64,000 nt of DNA from an uncultured Muribaculaceae bacterium (lineage in GTDB: Bacteria; Bacteroidota; Bacteroidia; Bacteroidales; Muribaculaceae), in the NCBI GenBank assembly GCA_910587185.1, contig CAJULY010000005.1, positions 1 through 64,000 on the forward strand, read 5' to 3'. Shown piece by piece: positions 30,101 to 39,372 of the stretch. Below the pieces are notes generated by a model. That model worked only from the letters and a program-made list of their open reading frames with translations, searched no databases and was not told the origin of the DNA. The translations under genes were made by a program, and so were the position numbers. Every line of letters starts with the position of its first letter. Within the stretch, counting starts at the first letter, position 1.

Positions 30101-31243
30101 TCAGGCGTTATAGCGCCGGGTGAAGGAGAAGAGGATTACGGTTGCGGTCACGGCAAGCGGAATTCCGACGAGGGCTGGGGATTCGAGCCCGAATCCGAGA
30201 TGGATGGCGGCGCCTCCGAGGAAGCTCGCTATGGCATTGGAGACATTGAACGCGATCTGGATGCAGGCTCCGCCGAGCATTTCCCCGCCTTTTGCAAACC
30301 GGACAATGAGATACTGCAGCGGTCCGCCGATGCCGAAAAGGGCGGCCGTAGCGAGGAACATGAGCAGCAACGAAGCTGCTTTCCACTGGGCGCAGAAAAA
30401 GATCAGGGGCAGGATGACAATGATCGATGCCGCGGTGAGTGCGGCGACTTTACCGGCCTTATATCGGTCGCTGAGACGGCCGTTGACATAGTTTCCGACG
30501 ACCATGCCGAGTCCCGCGAGCATCATGACCCAGGTCATCGAGGCCGGGGAGAAACCTGTAATGCCAGTCATGGCCGGCTCGACATAGCTGAACCAGCAAT
30601 AGACGCTTCCCTGGCCGAAAAATGTTCCGAGAAAGATGAGCCACGGCGCGCGGTCCTTGAGGAAACGGAACTGCGCCTTGAAATTTGTGGCGGGCAGGGG
30701 AGCGAGGCGGGGCACCCAGGCGCGGACGAGAACCCACGTCAGGAGGCCGGAGACGGCCACGATCGCAAAGGCATAGCGCCATGAAATCAGGTTGCTGATG
30801 AAAGTGGCTGCGGGAACGCCCAGCAGATTGGCCACGGTCATTCCCGCAATCATGGCGGCGACGGCGCTTGCTCCCTTGCCGGGAGGCACGAGCTTCTGCG
30901 CCACGATTGCCGCCGCGCCGAAGTAGGCGCCGTGGGGCAAGCCGGAAATGAATCGCGCGCAGAGGAGCATGACGAACCCTTGGGAAAGCGCGGCCAAGGC
31001 ATTTCCCAAGACTATGAAAGAGACGAGTAGAAGCAAGAGTCTGCGGAGCGGAAAGCCTCTGAGCCACAGGAGTGAAGGCGCTCCGGCGCAAACGCCGAGG
31101 GCATAGGCTGAAATGAGATGGCCGGCTTTACTGACGGAAATGTCGAGTCCGGCCGATACATCCCCGAGCACACCCATCATGGTGAATTCGGCGATTCCGA
31201 GTGCGAATGTGCCGCAGGCAAGTGCAATGAGTCCTTTGTTCAT
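30101..31243 (-). CDS. MFS transporter (AraJ-like)
   Basis: A 380-residue major facilitator with 12 predicted helices, similar in pattern to AraJ/arabinose-efflux permeases (GTFALGIAEFTMMGVLGD at residues 12-29, and LLCARFISGLPHGAYFGA near 92). It probably exports a sugar or drug. The gene is single, with a promoter at 31265-31296, and no regulator beside it. Confidence 0.85.
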   Translation of the reverse strand: MNKGLIALACGTFALGIAEFTMMGVLGDVSAGLDISVSKAGHLISAYALGVCAGAPSLLWLRGFPLRRLLLLLVSFIVLGNALAALSQGFVMLLCARFISGLPHGAYFGAAAIVAQKLVPPGKGASAVAAMIAGMTVANLLGVPAATFISNLISWRYAFAIVAVSGLLTWVLVRAWVPRLAPLPATNFKAQFRFLKDRAPWLIFLGTFFGQGSVYCWFSYVEPAMTGITGFSPASMTWVMMLAGLGMVVGNYVNGRLSDRYKAGKVAALTAASIIVILPLIFFCAQWKAASLLLMFLATAALFGIGGPLQYLIVRFAKGGEMLGGACIQIAFNVSNAIASFLGGAAIHLGFGLESPALVGIPLAVTATVILFSFTRRYNA

Positions 31244-31264
31244 CTGTCTTTTCTTTTTCGGAGC

Positions 31265-31296
31265 GCAAAATTATCAAAAGCGTGAAACATGTCAAA
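31265..31296 (-). promoter_or_regulatory. Promoter of the MFS transporter
   Basis: On the minus strand TTTG (31293-31296) and TAATTTTG (31265-31272) are 20 bases apart, with the ATG 22 bases beyond. Confidence 0.65.
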
Positions 31297-31370
31297 CGTC
31301 CGATCGTAAAAAGAAAACTTTTTTAACAGGGTAAATGTTTTGCCTACGTTCCGCATGACGCCGTTTGCCC

Positions 31371-32339
31371 ATGAATCCTTTCAATCGCATATCCCATCTT
31401 TTGTTGCCGGCAGTGGCCGTTTCGGGCCTGTTCGCGTCGTGTATATACGATTATCCGGGAGATTGCGACGAGAAAACAGGTTTCGAGATTGTCAACGACT
31501 GGAGTCTCGCGCCCGCAGCCGCTCCGGAAGGAATGGCCTATCTGTTTTATCCCGAGGGGAGCGGGCGCCCGTGGCGTTTTGATTTTCCCGGGCGCGAAGC
31601 GGGCGGTGTGAGTCTGCCTCCGGGGGAATATTTGTTCGTCATGTTCAACGATGACACCTCTGACATAGATTTTGTCGAGGAAGGTGACGGACTGGGCGTG
31701 ACGACTGAAAAAGTTTCCGTCGGTTTTGACGCGGGCTACGGGGAGCTGCGGCGTTCGCCCGACATGATGTGGGGCGACGCGAGCGCGAGAGTGGTTCTCG
31801 GAAATTCTTCGCTGGAATATGAAAGCTCGACATACTCCCCGCACCGGGAAATGGTCAGCAGTCCGGATATGCGGATGGTGACTTATCCCCGTCAGATTGT
31901 GGCAACCTACAATGTTAGAGTCAAGCATGTGGCTAATCTCCACGGAGTTGCAGCGATGAAGGGGATTTTAGGGGGGCTCTCGACCGGTATGGATCTTTCG
32001 ACTGGCCGTCATTGGGATGAGGTTGCCGGAGTGCCGTTCGATTTCAGAATAGAAGCCGATTCGTCGGTGAGCGCCAGATTCCTGACATTCGGATTGCCGG
32101 AGCAGGGGAGCCGGAAGGCCGACAACGCGCTGCTGCTTTTTTTCAAGCTGTCAGACGGAAGGACGGAGCGGCGGGAGTTTGACGTGACGGAGATAGTGCG
32201 CGGCGCGGCGGATTCTCTGAATGTCAGCATAGAGATAGATTCAGTGACGCTTCCCTACGCTCCGACGGTGGTCGGAGGAGGCGGTTTCGATCCGTCGGTT
32301 GTGGGCTGGACTACGGTTACTGTAAACTTTAATGTGTGA
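31371..32339 (+). CDS. DUF5119-type fimbrial assembly/anchor lipoprotein
   Basis: A 322-residue lipoprotein (lipobox LFASC, Cys near residue 24). The block VNDWSLAPAAAPEGMAYLFY near 41, then FDFPGREAGG and PPGEYLFVMFNDDT, is typical of DUF5119, which together with FimB/Mfa2-type proteins occurs next to fimbrillin genes of Bacteroidales. It probably anchors or caps a fimbria on the outer membrane. The ATG at 31371 is chosen; a TTG 6 bases upstream is not needed. The next gene, 31 bases on, encodes a fimbrillin-family protein. Confidence 0.8.
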   Translation: MNPFNRISHLLLPAVAVSGLFASCIYDYPGDCDEKTGFEIVNDWSLAPAAAPEGMAYLFYPEGSGRPWRFDFPGREAGGVSLPPGEYLFVMFNDDTSDIDFVEEGDGLGVTTEKVSVGFDAGYGELRRSPDMMWGDASARVVLGNSSLEYESSTYSPHREMVSSPDMRMVTYPRQIVATYNVRVKHVANLHGVAAMKGILGGLSTGMDLSTGRHWDEVAGVPFDFRIEADSSVSARFLTFGLPEQGSRKADNALLLFFKLSDGRTERREFDVTEIVRGAADSLNVSIEIDSVTLPYAPTVVGGGGFDPSVVGWTTVTVNFNV

Positions 32340-32370
32340 ATCAATGTTTTAAAAGAAAATATATAAGAAT

Positions 32371-33396
32371 ATGAAAAAGTCAGTTCCAATAATGATTCTT
32401 TCGGCGCTCTGTCTTGCCGGGTGCTCGGAGAATGAGGATATGCCGGCGCCCTCCGGCAATGCGATAGGTTTTTCGGCTACAGCGCCGAAGGGTTCACGAG
32501 CGTCAGCCACGACGACGGCCACGTTGCAGGATTTCGTCGTGTATGCCTACAGCGACACGGAACAGATAATGGATGGCGTCGTCGTCAGCCGCAACGGGGG
32601 ATCGTGGACATATTCTCCGCCGGTCTATTGGCCGGCATCGACTGTCGATTTCTATGCCATCAGCCCGAAGATTGACGGACGTGAGGGCGAGACTTCCACA
32701 TCCACGGCGGACGACAACATAATCCGCGGGATACCTTACGGCAGCACGGATCTTCTGTATGCCGTCAGCCTCAATCAGCATGAGCAGCCCACGCCGGTCA
32801 ATCTGACGTTCAGGCACGCGATGAGCAAGGTCGCCGTGATGCTTTCGAGCACCAACAGCAAATATGACGTGCGCGTCCAGTATGTTTTGCTGAAGAACAT
32901 CTATCTCAAGGGCGATTATTCGCTGCCGAATCAGACGACTTCTGAAACGGGCGCCGTTGGTCAGTGGAGCAATGTGACCCAGAACGCTGACGCAATGATT
33001 CTCTATGCGGCCGAAGAGCCCATCTCGCTGACGACCACTCCGACCGATGTTACCGAGAACAACCTTGACGCATCGTTTTTCGTGCCTCAGAAGCTTGAGC
33101 CTTTCGTGTTCTCCAAGACCGGCAATTTCTCGGGGTCATATCTGGAGATCGACTGCGAGATTATCGACAAGGCGACCGGCGAGCGCATCTGGCCGAGTGA
33201 ACACACGCCTGATTATCTATTGCTCCAGTCTTCCTCTTTCGGAAGGATGCTCTTCCCGCTTTCAACACCCGAAGTGGCTTCATGGGAACAGGGTTATTCC
33301 TACGTCTATAATGTCGTGATAAATAATTCCTATATTGTCGATACGATCGAATTTCAGCCCGGAGTGATCGATTTCACCACAGTCACGCCCTACTGA
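32371..33396 (+). CDS. Fimbrillin family protein (Mfa-like)
   Basis: A 341-residue lipoprotein (lipobox LAGC, Cys near residue 18) with the fimbrillin pattern: NAIGFSATAPKGSRA near 30, FVVYAYSD near 54, PPVYWPASTVDFYAISP near 87, and LTFRHAMSKVAVML near 150. Members are made as lipoproteins, exported to the surface, cleaved by an Arg/Lys protease and polymerised by strand exchange. With the DUF5119 protein upstream it forms a minimal fimbrial locus ended by a strong terminator at 33435. No third tip subunit is seen. Confidence 0.85.
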   Translation: MKKSVPIMILSALCLAGCSENEDMPAPSGNAIGFSATAPKGSRASATTTATLQDFVVYAYSDTEQIMDGVVVSRNGGSWTYSPPVYWPASTVDFYAISPKIDGREGETSTSTADDNIIRGIPYGSTDLLYAVSLNQHEQPTPVNLTFRHAMSKVAVMLSSTNSKYDVRVQYVLLKNIYLKGDYSLPNQTTSETGAVGQWSNVTQNADAMILYAAEEPISLTTTPTDVTENNLDASFFVPQKLEPFVFSKTGNFSGSYLEIDCEIIDKATGERIWPSEHTPDYLLLQSSSFGRMLFPLSTPEVASWEQGYSYVYNVVINNSYIVDTIEFQPGVIDFTTVTPY

Positions 33397-33434
33397 TCCG
33401 CAGCTTTAACGTTAATCTCTATTCATTTTATAAG

Positions 33435-33470
33435 AACGGTCGCTTATCCATCGGGAAGCGGCCGTTTTTT
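33435..33470 (+). terminator. Rho-independent terminator after the fimbrillin gene
   Basis: An 11-bp stem with one G-T pair (33435-33445 with 33456-33466) and a 10-base loop, followed by a T run. Confidence 0.88.
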
Positions 33471-33542
33471 GCATAAAATATCAGAATAAAAATAAATTGC
33501 TAAAAATTTTAAGAAACGGAGGAAATATTGAAAAATATTTCG

Positions 33543-33550
33543 TAATTTTG
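33543..33550 (+). promoter_or_regulatory. -7 promoter element of the susCD unit
   Basis: TAATTTTG lies 110 bases before the ATG at 33661. The region just upstream is AT-rich; no correctly spaced TTTG is seen. The long leader could hold post-transcriptional control. Confidence 0.55.
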
Positions 33551-33660
33551 TGAACGAAGCTTAAATCTATACATGCTCGATCTATTTGGTCGTAGAAAAT
33601 AATCAAATACGAAATCTTATATACAATCATCATTACATTTCACAAAAAAAGTAATTTTCT

Positions 33661-33770
33661 ATGAAAAGAAAGTACCTAACAGTTATTACTGCGCTGATTC
33701 TCAGTAGTTTAATTGGGGGGGTGCTAAAGCGTCGGAAACCGGCGCGGAGGCTCCGGCGCAGAGTTCAGGC
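33661..33770 (+). other. Signal-peptide coding segment of SusC, out of frame at a 7-G tract
   Basis: The ATG at 33661 encodes MKRKYLTVITALILSSLIGG, a typical signal peptide, but the run of seven G (33715-33721) puts the following bases out of frame with the receptor. With eight G the frame reads on as GAKASETGAEAPAQSSG into the SusC coding region, including a good cleavage site after AKA. With six G a stop (TAA) follows at once. In the sequence as given, the frame from 33661 ends at 33831 with no similarity to SusC. This is either a phase-variable tract or a one-base sequence error. Confidence 0.8.
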
Positions 33771-36700
33771 ATGCAGGCCGCTGTGGCTACTCTTTCCGGA
33801 ATCGTTACTGACGCTGACGGTGAGCCTCTGATCGGCGCGTCGGTCATGGTAGAAGGGAGCAAAATCGGCGCCTCTACCGATATCGACGGTAAGTTTTCGA
33901 TCGCCAATGTAAAAGTCGGTTCCAAGTTCACGGTCAGTTACGTGGGCTATTCTCCCGTGACCAAAGTCTGGAACGGCAAGCCTATGACCATCATTCTGAG
34001 TGAAAACACCAGTATGCTCGACGAGGTTGTCGTAGTTGGTTACGGTGTTCAGAAGAAAGTCAATCTGACGGGCGCTGTCAGCGAAGTCAAAGGTGCTGAA
34101 CTGGCGCTTCATCCCGTTGGCGACGCCGCCCAGCAGCTGCAGGGTCTCGTGCCGGGTCTTTTTGTCAGCAACACCAATTCGGGCCGTCCGGGCGGAAGCG
34201 CGTCGCTTCAGCTTCGCGGTCAGGGAAACCTTTCCGGCACAGGCACACCATACGTGCTTGTCGATGGTGTGGAGATGGATCTTGCCGACGTCAATCCTAA
34301 CGACATCGAAAGCATCTCGGTGCTGAAGGATGCCGGCGCCTCGGCCATTTACGGTGCCCGCGCAGCCTACGGTGTCATCCTTGTCACCACCAAACGCGGT
34401 CAGGACGGCAACATGCGTGTCAGCTATCAGGGAACCGTGGGCTGGTCCAAGCCTACCAAACTGCCCGAAATGGTTGACGGCTATGAGTTCGCCAAGTTCT
34501 GGAACGCCGGCTGTACGAACGCCGGAACGACCCGTCTCTACAGCGACGAGAAGCTCGAACTGCTCAAGAAATTCCGCGATGATCCCAGCAGTGTCGATCC
34601 CTGGTTCGAGATGAATCCCAATTCGATGATGAACCCGCAGTTCGAGAACTCGGAAAGCGGCGTGGGCAACACCGACTATTTCGATCTCCATTACAAAGAC
34701 TGGGCTTTCAAGACCAACCATAACCTCAGCATGAGCGGCGGCGGCAAAAAAGCCACATATTATATTTCTCTCGGTTATTATAGCGAGGACGGCGTGCTGC
34801 GTTATGCCGACATGGGCTACAAACGCTACAACTTCGCAACCAATATCCGTTCGGAGCTGACAAAATGGCTGACGGTCCGCGCGAACACCAAGTTCGTCCA
34901 CAACGACACCGACACGCCTTTCGGCACCGGCGGTCTCAGCGAAGGATTCTATCACTCGCTCGCCCGCTTCCGTCCGACAGTTCACCCGATCGATCCCAAC
35001 GGTCATTTCACCGAACTCAGTCTCGCGCCCTATCTGCAGAGCGGAACCTACACCGACACCAAGCGCGACCGATTCGCCATCACGGCCGGCGCCGACATCA
35101 ATCCTCTGAAAGACTGGTACATATTTGTGGATTACACTTACAAATACAATGCCATGAACTATGAGGCCAAAAACATAGCTCCCGACATCTATGCCGCCGA
35201 CGGCGAGCGCACCTCGAAAGGCGTGCGCGGTGAAATGGGCGTGCAGCGCGACGGCAGCTACACGCGCCGCAAAGCCGACACTCGCTATCAGAACTTCAAT
35301 ATCTACACCAACTACAGCCTGACCATCGCCGATGTCCATAACTTCAGCATCATGGCCGGCTATCAGTCGGAAGAAAGCCGCTACTCGCTTCTCGGCGCCC
35401 GCGTTACAGGTCTTTATTCGACCACCAATCCCGGCATCAACCTCGGCAGCGGTGCAACCACCAACGAGGACACCCGCAACTCCTGGAGCACCCGCGGCTA
35501 CTACGGACGTTTCAACTACAATTATGACGGTCGCTATCTTATCGAATTCAATGCCCGTTACGACGGCTCTTCACGTTTCGCCTCCAACAACCGCTGGGGC
35601 TTCTTCCCCAGTGTCAGCGTGGGCTGGAACATTGCCAAGGAAAAATTCTGGGAAGATTTCACCAATATAATGCCTCAGTTCAAGCTTCGCGGATCGTGGG
35701 GTAAACTCGGTAACCAGAGCGGCGCTGCCCTCTATACGTTCGCTTCCACCATGGGTGTTGCCTCGCAAGGCAACTACTGGTTCGGTGATGACCGCACGGG
35801 TTACATCGGCACTCCCGGCGTGATAGACCCCAATGTCACCTGGGAAAAGGTGGAGAGCAAGAACATCGGTGTTGACTTCGGTTTCCTCAACATGGCTCTG
35901 ACCGGATCGTTCGAGCTGTTCCAGCGCGACACCCATGACATGCTCGGCCTGGGCAATGACTTCCCCGATTTCTTCGGAGCTGATGCTCCTCAGGCCAACA
36001 ACGCGAGCATGCGTAACCGCGGCTGGGAATTCCAGGTCAACTACAACGGCCGAATCGGCAAAGACATCAACTTCAGCATAGGCGGTTCTATCTCCGACGC
36101 TACGGCCGAGGTTACGGAATATGAGAACCCGACGGGCAACAATCCCGGCGGCAGCTGGTACACCGGCCGCAAAGTCGGTGAAATCTGGGGCCTCCGCTCA
36201 GGCGGCATTATCCAGACTCAGGATCAGGCCGACGCATTCAACAGCCTTGACCGCAGTTATCTCAACGGTGGCACATGGACCATCGGCGATGTCAGCTACA
36301 TAGACATCAACAATGACGGCAAAATCAACCGCGGCACCAACAAACTCGGCGATATGGGCGACTTCACCGTCATCGGAAACACGACTCCCCGCTATCAATA
36401 TACCATCAACGGCTCTATAGGCTGGAAAGGTCTCAATCTGCGTCTCATGTTCCAGGGCGTGGGCAAGCGTGACTGGAATCCCGGAACCGCTCCCTATTTC
36501 TGGGGCTGGAGCTCTTACGCACAGGCGACAGTGTTCACCCAGCATCTGGACTACTGGACTCCGGAGAACACGGACGCTTATTATCCGAAACCCTACATGC
36601 ACACGGCCGGCGGTATCGGAATCTATCAGAACCGCAACATGCAGACCTCTGACCGCTATCTTCAGAACGCCGCATATATCCGCCTGAAGAACGTGACGCT

Positions 36701-36911
36701 GAGCTACGATCTGCCGAAGAGCATCGTCAGCCACGTGGGTCTCGACAAGGTTCAGGTGTTCTTTACCGGCGAAAATCTCTGGACAAGCACCAAGCTTGCG
36801 AAGATGTATGATCCCGAAGCTATCTTCACCTCCAACACATATACCGGCGAAGGTGGCAAGAACTATCCCATGAACAAAGTGATTTCATTTGGCCTTATCG
36901 TAAACCTCTAA
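33771..36911 (+). CDS. susC: SusC/RagA family TonB-dependent outer-membrane receptor (signal peptide frameshifted)
   Basis: A SusC-type transporter of 1046 residues counted from the first in-frame ATG, about 1080 with the signal peptide. Domains: a carboxypeptidase-D-like N-terminal extension (LSGIVTDADGEPLIGASV), a TonB-box region (MLDEVVVVGYGVQKK), a plug (VSEVKGAELALHPVGDAAQQ through YGVILVTTKRG) and a C-terminal 22-strand barrel ending in aromatic-rich strands (KVISFGLIVNL). It imports glycan fragments with its SusD partner 13 bases downstream. The frame upstream of 33771 is open only to 33708, so the signal peptide is reached only by a one-base shift at the 7-G tract. Confidence 0.9.
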   Translation: MQAAVATLSGIVTDADGEPLIGASVMVEGSKIGASTDIDGKFSIANVKVGSKFTVSYVGYSPVTKVWNGKPMTIILSENTSMLDEVVVVGYGVQKKVNLTGAVSEVKGAELALHPVGDAAQQLQGLVPGLFVSNTNSGRPGGSASLQLRGQGNLSGTGTPYVLVDGVEMDLADVNPNDIESISVLKDAGASAIYGARAAYGVILVTTKRGQDGNMRVSYQGTVGWSKPTKLPEMVDGYEFAKFWNAGCTNAGTTRLYSDEKLELLKKFRDDPSSVDPWFEMNPNSMMNPQFENSESGVGNTDYFDLHYKDWAFKTNHNLSMSGGGKKATYYISLGYYSEDGVLRYADMGYKRYNFATNIRSELTKWLTVRANTKFVHNDTDTPFGTGGLSEGFYHSLARFRPTVHPIDPNGHFTELSLAPYLQSGTYTDTKRDRFAITAGADINPLKDWYIFVDYTYKYNAMNYEAKNIAPDIYAADGERTSKGVRGEMGVQRDGSYTRRKADTRYQNFNIYTNYSLTIADVHNFSIMAGYQSEESRYSLLGARVTGLYSTTNPGINLGSGATTNEDTRNSWSTRGYYGRFNYNYDGRYLIEFNARYDGSSRFASNNRWGFFPSVSVGWNIAKEKFWEDFTNIMPQFKLRGSWGKLGNQSGAALYTFASTMGVASQGNYWFGDDRTGYIGTPGVIDPNVTWEKVESKNIGVDFGFLNMALTGSFELFQRDTHDMLGLGNDFPDFFGADAPQANNASMRNRGWEFQVNYNGRIGKDINFSIGGSISDATAEVTEYENPTGNNPGGSWYTGRKVGEIWGLRSGGIIQTQDQADAFNSLDRSYLNGGTWTIGDVSYIDINNDGKINRGTNKLGDMGDFTVIGNTTPRYQYTINGSIGWKGLNLRLMFQGVGKRDWNPGTAPYFWGWSSYAQATVFTQHLDYWTPENTDAYYPKPYMHTAGGIGIYQNRNMQTSDRYLQNAAYIRLKNVTLSYDLPKSIVSHVGLDKVQVFFTGENLWTSTKLAKMYDPEAIFTSNTYTGEGGKNYPMNKVISFGLIVNL

Positions 36912-36924
36912 ACAACAAAACGAA

Positions 36925-38739
36925 ATGAAAAAATCCAATATATTGTTTGCGGCGGTCATGCTCGGGGCAATGAGCACTCTGACAGGCTGCTATGACCTTG
37001 ACCGGGAGCCGGAGGGCGTGCTTGCCACAACCACTCCCTTCACGAGCACCGGCGAGATGCAGAGCTACCTGAACCAGTATTATCAGGGAGCCGGAATCAG
37101 AACCCAGGGATTTGACGCCGGTGGCGGCCAGTACATAGCCGGCGCCGACACCCACAGTGACAACATGGCCTCTACCGCCGTGTGGACCCGCATGGACGGC
37201 ACGCTTTCCATAGCTTCGGCTTCCAAACTCACCCAGTACAACAATATCCGCAGCGTGAATTTCTTCCTCAACAATCTCGACAACTGCAAGGACCAGAGCA
37301 GTCCCGACTACAAGCAGGCCGTCGGCGAGGGCTACTATTTCCGCGCATGGTTCTATTATCAGCTGCTGATCAACTACGGCCCCGTGGCATGGACCGACAA
37401 GCCTCTGGATCCCGACATGGAAGTGATGAAGCTTCCGCGCGAACCGAGAACAGTGATTGCCGACCATATTCTCGCGGACCTCGACAACGCCATCCTCAAC
37501 CTGCAGGAACGTAACAACTGCGCCTCATTCCGCGTGCACCGCGACGTGGCCCGCGCGCTGAAGAGCGAGGTCGCTCTCTTCGAGGGAACATGGGAGAAAT
37601 ATCACAAGGCCAAGAACACCCCCTTCTTCGATCCTTCGGTTACCGACGCTAAAATCAACGATTATCTGACTCAGGCCGTCAATGCCGCCAAAGAGGTGAT
37701 GAACCGCGGATGCTGGCGCATCTACAACACCGGCAATGTCAACAATGACTACCGCATAATCTTCCAGACTACCGATCTGAGCGGCAACCCTGAAATACTC
37801 TGGTTCAAGAAATATGACGGCAGCGAGATAGGCAACAATGTCAACCGTTACCTCAATCAGGGCGGCGGCAGTATGGGCATCACCGCTTCGCTCGTCGATG
37901 ACTATCTGACAATCGACGGCCGTCCCTTCGTTGGAGCCGAGAAACTTGAGGCCAAGAAGGTTTATGGCAACGAACTGCTTCCTACGGTGCGCGATCCCCG
38001 TCTGGCTCAGACAGTGGCTACTCCGGGACAGGTTCTTCGCCCCGACGAGCCTCAGGGCTTCACACTGCCTCCTTTTGTCGGCACATCGGCCTATAACGCC
38101 AATCCGAGCGGCTATTCTCTTCTTAAACATGTCCAGATCGACTACACCGGCAACCTCGATGCCGAATGGGCCGGCGCTACGCCCGCTATCCAGTTCCGCT
38201 ATGCCGACGTGTTGCTGAACTGCGCCGAAGCTCTCGCTGAACTCGGCGGCGCTGCAAACGCTTCGGAGATCATAAGTGTGCTTCATCCGCTGCGTGAGCG
38301 TGCCGGAATGCCTGACGTGAATTTCGACCGCGAATATAACACCGATCCGGAATATCCGTTTGCAACGCTCGACAAATATATCCAGGCAGTGCGCCGTGAA
38401 CGCCGAGTTGAGAAGGCTTGTGAAGGCCGTCGCTTCGAGGATATTCTCCGTTGGGCTGCCGCCGACGTGCTTATCGTGGGCAAATGGCCGAAAGGCGCTC
38501 TCTTTACGGGCAGCAATCTCGAAGCCGCTTTCCCCTCGCTGAAATATGATCAGGCAAGCGGAAACCAGATTTTCCTGACCGGCAAGCCGGGCGATCCCTA
38601 CCGCTATGTGATCCCGACCAATCCTACAGGCCACGAGAACGGATGGGGCTTCAACGTGAACCGCGACTATCTTCTCCCGATCCAGGACCGCATGCTGACG
38701 CTTACCGACGGTCTCTGGCAGCAGAACCCCGGCTGGTAA
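36925..38739 (+). CDS. susD: SusD/RagB family nutrient-binding lipoprotein
   Basis: A 604-residue surface lipoprotein (lipobox LTGC, Cys near residue 22) of the RagB/SusD family. It has a helical TPR-rich fold; visible family features include LDREPEG after the lipid Cys, GEGYYFRAWFYYQLLINYG near 130 and YADVLLNCAEALAELG near 432, with RRERRVEKACEGRRFEDILRW cut short here near 490. SusD caps the SusC barrel and binds the glycan. No glycan-degrading enzyme or sensor is adjacent, so this is an orphan pair of unknown substrate. A terminator follows. Confidence 0.94.
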   Translation: MKKSNILFAAVMLGAMSTLTGCYDLDREPEGVLATTTPFTSTGEMQSYLNQYYQGAGIRTQGFDAGGGQYIAGADTHSDNMASTAVWTRMDGTLSIASASKLTQYNNIRSVNFFLNNLDNCKDQSSPDYKQAVGEGYYFRAWFYYQLLINYGPVAWTDKPLDPDMEVMKLPREPRTVIADHILADLDNAILNLQERNNCASFRVHRDVARALKSEVALFEGTWEKYHKAKNTPFFDPSVTDAKINDYLTQAVNAAKEVMNRGCWRIYNTGNVNNDYRIIFQTTDLSGNPEILWFKKYDGSEIGNNVNRYLNQGGGSMGITASLVDDYLTIDGRPFVGAEKLEAKKVYGNELLPTVRDPRLAQTVATPGQVLRPDEPQGFTLPPFVGTSAYNANPSGYSLLKHVQIDYTGNLDAEWAGATPAIQFRYADVLLNCAEALAELGGAANASEIISVLHPLRERAGMPDVNFDREYNTDPEYPFATLDKYIQAVRRERRVEKACEGRRFEDILRWAAADVLIVGKWPKGALFTGSNLEAAFPSLKYDQASGNQIFLTGKPGDPYRYVIPTNPTGHENGWGFNVNRDYLLPIQDRMLTLTDGLWQQNPGW

Positions 38740-38765
38740 CTTCCGGCCATACCGATAGAATCCAT

Positions 38766-38799
38766 AATGGCGTTCCCATCCCCGGGAGCGCCATTTGTT
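38766..38799 (+). terminator. Rho-independent terminator after susD
   Basis: A 12-bp stem with one G-T pair (38766-38777 with 38784-38795) and a 6-base loop, followed by a short T-rich stretch. Confidence 0.8.
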
Positions 38800-39255
38800 G
38801 TATTTAAAAGCTTTTTACTCCGAGCCTTATGTAAAGACGGTTACTTAATCTCTCAAGGCTTTGGAAGAGGCACAAATTATATTTTGAATAAGAGTGTTGG
38901 AAAGTTGGGAGGATTGTTCAGCAATAGCTCAAATGATGGAGAAAGCTATGGAGAAAGCTATGGAGAAAGCTATGGAGAAAGCTATGGAGAAAGCAAGGAT
39001 CGATTACGAGAAGGACAAGTGCGTCGTAAACGATTGTCATATTCGGAATTAAGTGCTGAGATTGCGGCAATATGCGATACGTGGAAAAGCTGTAGTGAGA
39101 TAGCTCGGATACTTTGTTATAAATCAAATTACATAAGTACGAGGTTGCTTCCAAGGATGCTTTCGGAAGGATTGATAGAATCTTTGCATAAAGATTCGCC
39201 AAAGCATCCCGGACAAAAATACAGGGCGATAAAGAACGGGAGCAAGAGTAAATAG
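38767..39255 (+). pseudogene. C-terminal remnant of an AlbA_2-type regulator with tandem repeat
   Basis: The open frame (162 codons) starts inside the susD terminator, so its ATG is not a natural start. From about 38815 the product (LLRALCKDGYLISQGFGRGTNYILN) resembles the winged-helix tail of AlbA_2-domain DNA-binding regulators, whose N-terminal ATP-binding-like part is missing. A GESY repeat region follows, then a second possible winged helix (SAEIAAICDTWKSCSEIARI). Codon use is more AT-rich than the neighbours. A truncated remnant is more likely than a working gene. Confidence 0.55.
38938..38994 (+). repeat. 12-bp tandem repeat (4.75 units)
   Basis: Four perfect copies of GGAGAAAGCTAT and a 9-base partial copy, in frame, encoding GESY repeated. 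Unit number could vary without changing frame. Confidence 0.9.
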
Positions 39256-39304
39256 ATTATCCTGAAGCTATGACGCAGGATTATATTCATAAGTAGAAAG
39301 GGGG

Positions 39305-39334
39305 TTGCTATATCGCTTTTTTTGATTAACTTTG
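39305..39334 (+). promoter_or_regulatory. Promoter of panB
   Basis: TTG at 39305-39307 and TAACTTTG at 39327-39334 are 19 bases apart; the ATG follows 38 bases later. Confidence 0.6.
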
Positions 39335-39372
39335 CCGCGCAAAATCAATAACTTCAACTAAAGTTTAAGAAA

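Noticed and set aside
33765..35339. 524-residue minus-strand frame within susC
   Set aside because: Antisense shadow; the plus strand encodes a clear SusC receptor.
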